This document shows positions 61,840-64,000 of a stretch of 64,000 bases of DNA, in pieces. The translations under genes were made by a program, and so were the position numbers. The stretch spans positions 62,001-126,000 of the forward strand of contig NZ_RAQM01000007.1 in assembly GCF_003610735.1 (NCBI RefSeq), read 5' to 3'. The notes beneath the pieces are model-generated. The model saw nothing but the letters and a program-made list of their open reading frames with translations. It made no database searches and was not told the DNA's origin. This stretch comes from Tenacibaculum lutimaris (lineage in GTDB: Bacteria > Bacteroidota > Bacteroidia > Flavobacteriales > Flavobacteriaceae). Position 1 is the stretch's first letter, and each line of letters begins with the position of its first letter.

Positions 61840-62430
61840 TTAAATATTAGCAAAAAAGAGTACTATAATTAAAATAAGAAGTCCTATTAAAAAACTACTA
61901 TAGGCCAGTTCTAAATAAAAATAGCCACGCTTCATTTCTTTTTCTAAAAGAAACATAACTCGAACTTGATTGCCTATTTGTAACTCTTGACTCTTTAGAA
62001 CTTTACTATAGGCTTTTTCATATTGTTCTAAAGTTTTGTTGCTAGACATACCTACCATAAAAAGATTTTCTTCCTCTTTTTTGTATTTGGAAACAATATT
62101 CCTTTTAAAACGCCTGTAAAAAGAAATACTGTTTGGTTTAGAGGCAAGTATAGAGAAAATTAAGGATACAAAGGAGGTTGTAATCAATATAGCTGCAATT
62201 CTAATTCCGAAATTAATTTCAGTAATATAGTTGAAGAAAATAACAGAAGCAGAAAGGATAGTTGCATTTACCTTTAACATAATTGAAGCCTTTCTGTCAA
62301 TTAAATTTAAGGTGCTGAGGTAGAATTTATTTTGATTTCTTTGATAGGTAGCAAAAGATTTTCTAGGCTCTTTTTGGGTGTCAAACATGCCTAGTTCCTC
62401 TTTTATTTTGTGTTGTTTAGTAGTAATCAT
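61840..62430 (-). CDS. DUF5706 (Pycsar-effector-type) membrane protein
   Basis: 196 residues. A cytoplasmic N-terminus, two membrane helices (about 58-72 and 76-92) after the STLNLIDRKASIMLKVNATI segment, a long basic helical region (about 105-165) and a C-terminal helix (about 172-194). This layout matches DUF5706, the family of the transmembrane Pycsar effectors that react to cyclic pyrimidine signals. No pyrimidine cyclase lies in the window beside it, so it may have another role. Confidence 0.78.
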   Translation of the reverse strand: MITTKQHKIKEELGMFDTQKEPRKSFATYQRNQNKFYLSTLNLIDRKASIMLKVNATILSASVIFFNYITEINFGIRIAAILITTSFVSLIFSILASKPNSISFYRRFKRNIVSKYKKEEENLFMVGMSSNKTLEQYEKAYSKVLKSQELQIGNQVRVMFLLEKEMKRGYFYLELAYSSFLIGLLILIIVLFFANI

Positions 62431-62653
62431 CTTTATAAGAATTACAAGATGAAACGTTACTGAAATCGCTTTAGTTGATAAAGAGGAGTTGTAGATTAGT
62501 TTTGTTTCATCTTTAGTTGGTTAAATGTGAAGAGAGGTAATTGTTATGTGAGGAGATATAAATTTACGAAAAATAAATTTTTTAGAGAAGTAAAGTTGAT
62601 TTTAAGGGGTGAAAATGTAGTGGCTTTATTGAATAAAAAAATTGAGATTAGTA
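62431..62653. other. intergenic region, nothing recognised
   Basis: 223 nt of AT-rich sequence between the DUF5706 gene and a small gene, both minus strand. No hairpin, RNA element or ORF worth naming was found. Confidence 0.4.
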
Positions 62654-62836
62654 TTATTTTTTATCATTTAAACGTTTTATTCCAGTGATTTGGTAGTTGT
62701 AGCCATTAAAACTTTTAGTAATTTCTACTCTTTCTAGCCAATAGAAGCTGTTCTTATGTATTAAGGGAAGTAATAGGAAGTTAGTTTTTTTAAATTTTAC
62801 CTTCTTATTTTTCTGTTTGTTAAAATTTATAAACAT
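62654..62836 (-). CDS. small hypothetical protein, possibly a gene remnant
   Basis: 60 residues with a basic N-terminal half (NKQKNKKVKFKKTNFLLLP) and a compact C-terminal half (FYWLERVEITKSFNGYNYQITGIKRL) that reads like a genuine protein end. It could be a small gene or the tail of a decayed larger one; I do not recognise the family. ATG start, no clear promoter. Confidence 0.4.
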   Translation of the reverse strand: MFINFNKQKNKKVKFKKTNFLLLPLIHKNSFYWLERVEITKSFNGYNYQITGIKRLNDKK

Positions 62837-62983
62837 ATTAAAAATAATTTCATCTATATGGCTTTTGTAAAAGGGTGTTTTTATGAGTCAAACTTAAATG
62901 AAGTAGGAGATAAAACTTTACGGATTATCGTAATTGTAGCCATATACTAGTTGGTGAAAGAGAGGTTTGTATAAGGTTTAAAA

Positions 62984-63017
62984 TAAAAAAAGCATTTACA
63001 AAAAATGTAAATGCTTT
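62984..63017 (-). terminator. terminator after the tRNA gene
   Basis: AAGCATTTACA (62990-63000) / TGTAAATGCTT (63006-63016) with an A5 loop and an A run that gives Ts on the minus strand. Confidence 0.85.
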
Positions 63018-63027
63018 AAAACAAATG

Positions 63028-63101
63028 TGGTCCCACATGGGCTCGAACCATGGACCCCCTGATTATGAGTCAGGTGCTCTAACCAGCTGAGCTATAGGAC
63101 C
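63028..63101 (-). tRNA. tRNA with CAU anticodon, probably tRNA-Ile2 (lysidine type)
   Basis: 74-nt cloverleaf on the minus strand. Acceptor stem GGTCCTA / TGGGACC, D arm GCTC / GAGC, anticodon stem CCTGA / TCAGG around CTCATAA (anticodon CAT), T arm CATGG / CCATG, A73. The 3' CCA is not encoded. The pairs C4-G69 and C5-G68 and the U29-A41 pair are those that TilS uses in E. coli to choose tRNA-Ile2 over elongator tRNA-Met. An elongator tRNA-Met is the alternative. Confidence 0.85.
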
Positions 63102-63154
63102 TGTTTTATTTGGACTGCAAAAATAAAAACTTTTTTAAATAAATAACTATTTTT

Positions 63155-64000
63155 TTAAACTTTTCTACTCATTAAATTTTCACCGAAAACACGTAAACCC
63201 TGTTTTTGTTGCTCACTTATGTTCAGGTGATCAAGGCTTTCAAAAGCCTTATTTGTGTAGTACTCAATAAGTTTAAAAGTTTCTTCAGGAATATTATTGT
63301 TTCTAAAAATGGTTGAAACAGTATCTATTTTTTCTGAATTGTTTTTTTCTTTTCCGTTGTAAAGGTTCAATAAGTTTTCTTTATCGTTAGAGTTGGAAAC
63401 TTCTAAAGCTTTTAAGTATAAGTAGGTTTTTTTATTTTCTATAATGTCGCCACCTACTTGTTTCCCAAAAGATTCTGGGTCACCGAAAGTATCTAAATAG
63501 TCATCTTGTAATTGAAAAGCGATACCTAAATTTAAACCGTAGTCATATAAATGTTGAGCCTGATCTTCGTCCGCTTTTGCTACAATAGCACCCATTTTTA
63601 GAGCGGCAGCAACTAAAACTGATGTTTTCAACGTAATCATTTTGATATATTCATCGATGGTTACATCATTTCTTGTTTCAAAATCAACATCCAGTTGTTG
63701 CCCATCACAAACTTCTAAAGCAGTTTTACTGAACAGTTGCGCTAATTTTTGAAAAACAACTGGCTCATAGTTTTCAAAATATTGATATGCTAAAATTAGC
63801 ATAGCATCTCCAGAAAGAATAGCGGTATTAATATTCCATTTTTCATGAACAGTTTCGTTTCCTCTACGTAAAGGCGCATCATCCATAATATCATCATGCA
63901 CTAAAGTAAAGTTGTGAAAAACTTCAACAGCTAATGCGGCTGGTAATGCTTGTTTGTAATCACCAGAAAAAATATCTGAAGCAATAAGAGTAAGCATAGG
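63155..64000 (-). CDS. polyprenyl synthetase (FPP/GGPP synthase family), 5' end outside window
   Basis: 281 residues of a trans-isoprenyl diphosphate synthase whose N-terminal 40 or so residues lie beyond the window; the frame is open at the edge (the codon before MLTLIASDIF encodes Pro). First Asp-rich motif DDIMD in LVHDDIMDDAPLRRG, second QDDYLDTFGD, and GKQVGGDIIENKKTYL. It makes farnesyl, geranylgeranyl or longer chains for quinones, carotenoids and undecaprenol; which product cannot be told. Confidence 0.94.
   Translation of the reverse strand, partial: PMLTLIASDIFSGDYKQALPAALAVEVFHNFTLVHDDIMDDAPLRRGNETVHEKWNINTAILSGDAMLILAYQYFENYEPVVFQKLAQLFSKTALEVCDGQQLDVDFETRNDVTIDEYIKMITLKTSVLVAAALKMGAIVAKADEDQAQHLYDYGLNLGIAFQLQDDYLDTFGDPESFGKQVGGDIIENKKTYLYLKALEVSNSNDKENLLNLYNGKEKNNSEKIDTVSTIFRNNNIPEETFKLIEYYTNKAFESLDHLNISEQQKQGLRVFGENLMSRKV

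Noticed and set aside
1..64000. CRISPR arrays, insertion sequences, prophage or conjugative genes
   Set aside because: No regularly spaced repeats, transposase, integrase, capsid, terminase or tra genes were seen; the window is ordinary chromosome.

Overview
The window is a 64 kb piece of a low-GC bacterial chromosome, almost certainly from a member of Flavobacteriaceae (Bacteroidota), possibly a marine genus close to Tenacibaculum. The genus is inference. The phylum rests on TAnnTTTG promoter boxes, AT-rich upstream regions without Shine-Dalgarno sites, E2/SucA, SUF and YceD-RpmF-FabH-AccBC gene orders typical of flavobacteria, a DksA relative with degenerate zinc ligands, and Bacteroidota-style lipoproteins. 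No phage, IS element, CRISPR array or rRNA operon was seen, and gene density is high.

Layout: (1) 1-5.5 kb holds the end of sucA, a small structured RNA element and odhB, then a frameshifted secreted-protein gene and two small enzyme-like genes. (2) 5.5-9.8 kb (minus) is a SUF iron-sulfur operon (IscA-type protein, SufB, SufC, SufD) without SufS/SufE, ending in a small membrane protein. (3) 9.9-14.5 kb (minus) is a tight four-gene lipoprotein operon: LVIVD/choice-of-anchor B protein, seven-bladed propeller protein, MbnP-like protein and MbnH-like di-heme peroxidase, probably a surface copper system. (4) 14.6-22.4 kb (plus) has thiL, a Kbp-like BON-LysM protein, an EamA transporter, then yicC-gmk-nadD-M23 peptidase-GH3 and a MOSC protein. 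(5) 22.4-27.2 kb (minus) carries an HD protein under a TetR regulator with a clear palindromic operator, then the Lrp, HupE, dCMP deaminase and CtpA genes. (6) 27.2-31.7 kb has a DUF2975 pair with an XRE regulator, umuC-umuD behind a palindrome, a bacilliredoxin and a TerB-DnaJ protein. (7) 31.8-45.5 kb is housekeeping: ileS, TraR/DksA-like, lspA, YeeE-type transporters coupled to waaA, fatty acid initiation genes with rpmF, pdxA and ribE.

(8) 45.5-57 kb is the most unusual part. A patatin-like lipase is followed by a plus-strand stress-like operon: membrane protein, universal stress protein, eRF1-like protein, ATP-cone/Mrr nuclease fusion, beta-CASP RNase and a helical protein. It converges on a porin-BCCT transporter-Usp operon and is followed by a PAS protein with no kinase domain. 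The combination suggests a nucleotide-gated RNA or translation quality-control module linked to osmotic or energy stress; that function is inference.

(9) 57-64 kb has an Mla-type lipid transport operon, an L,D-transpeptidase with an altered motif, a 2-hydroxyacid dehydrogenase, a DUF5706 (Pycsar-effector-like) membrane protein without a cyclase, a tRNA with a CAU anticodon that looks like tRNA-Ile2, and the C-terminal part of a polyprenyl synthase.
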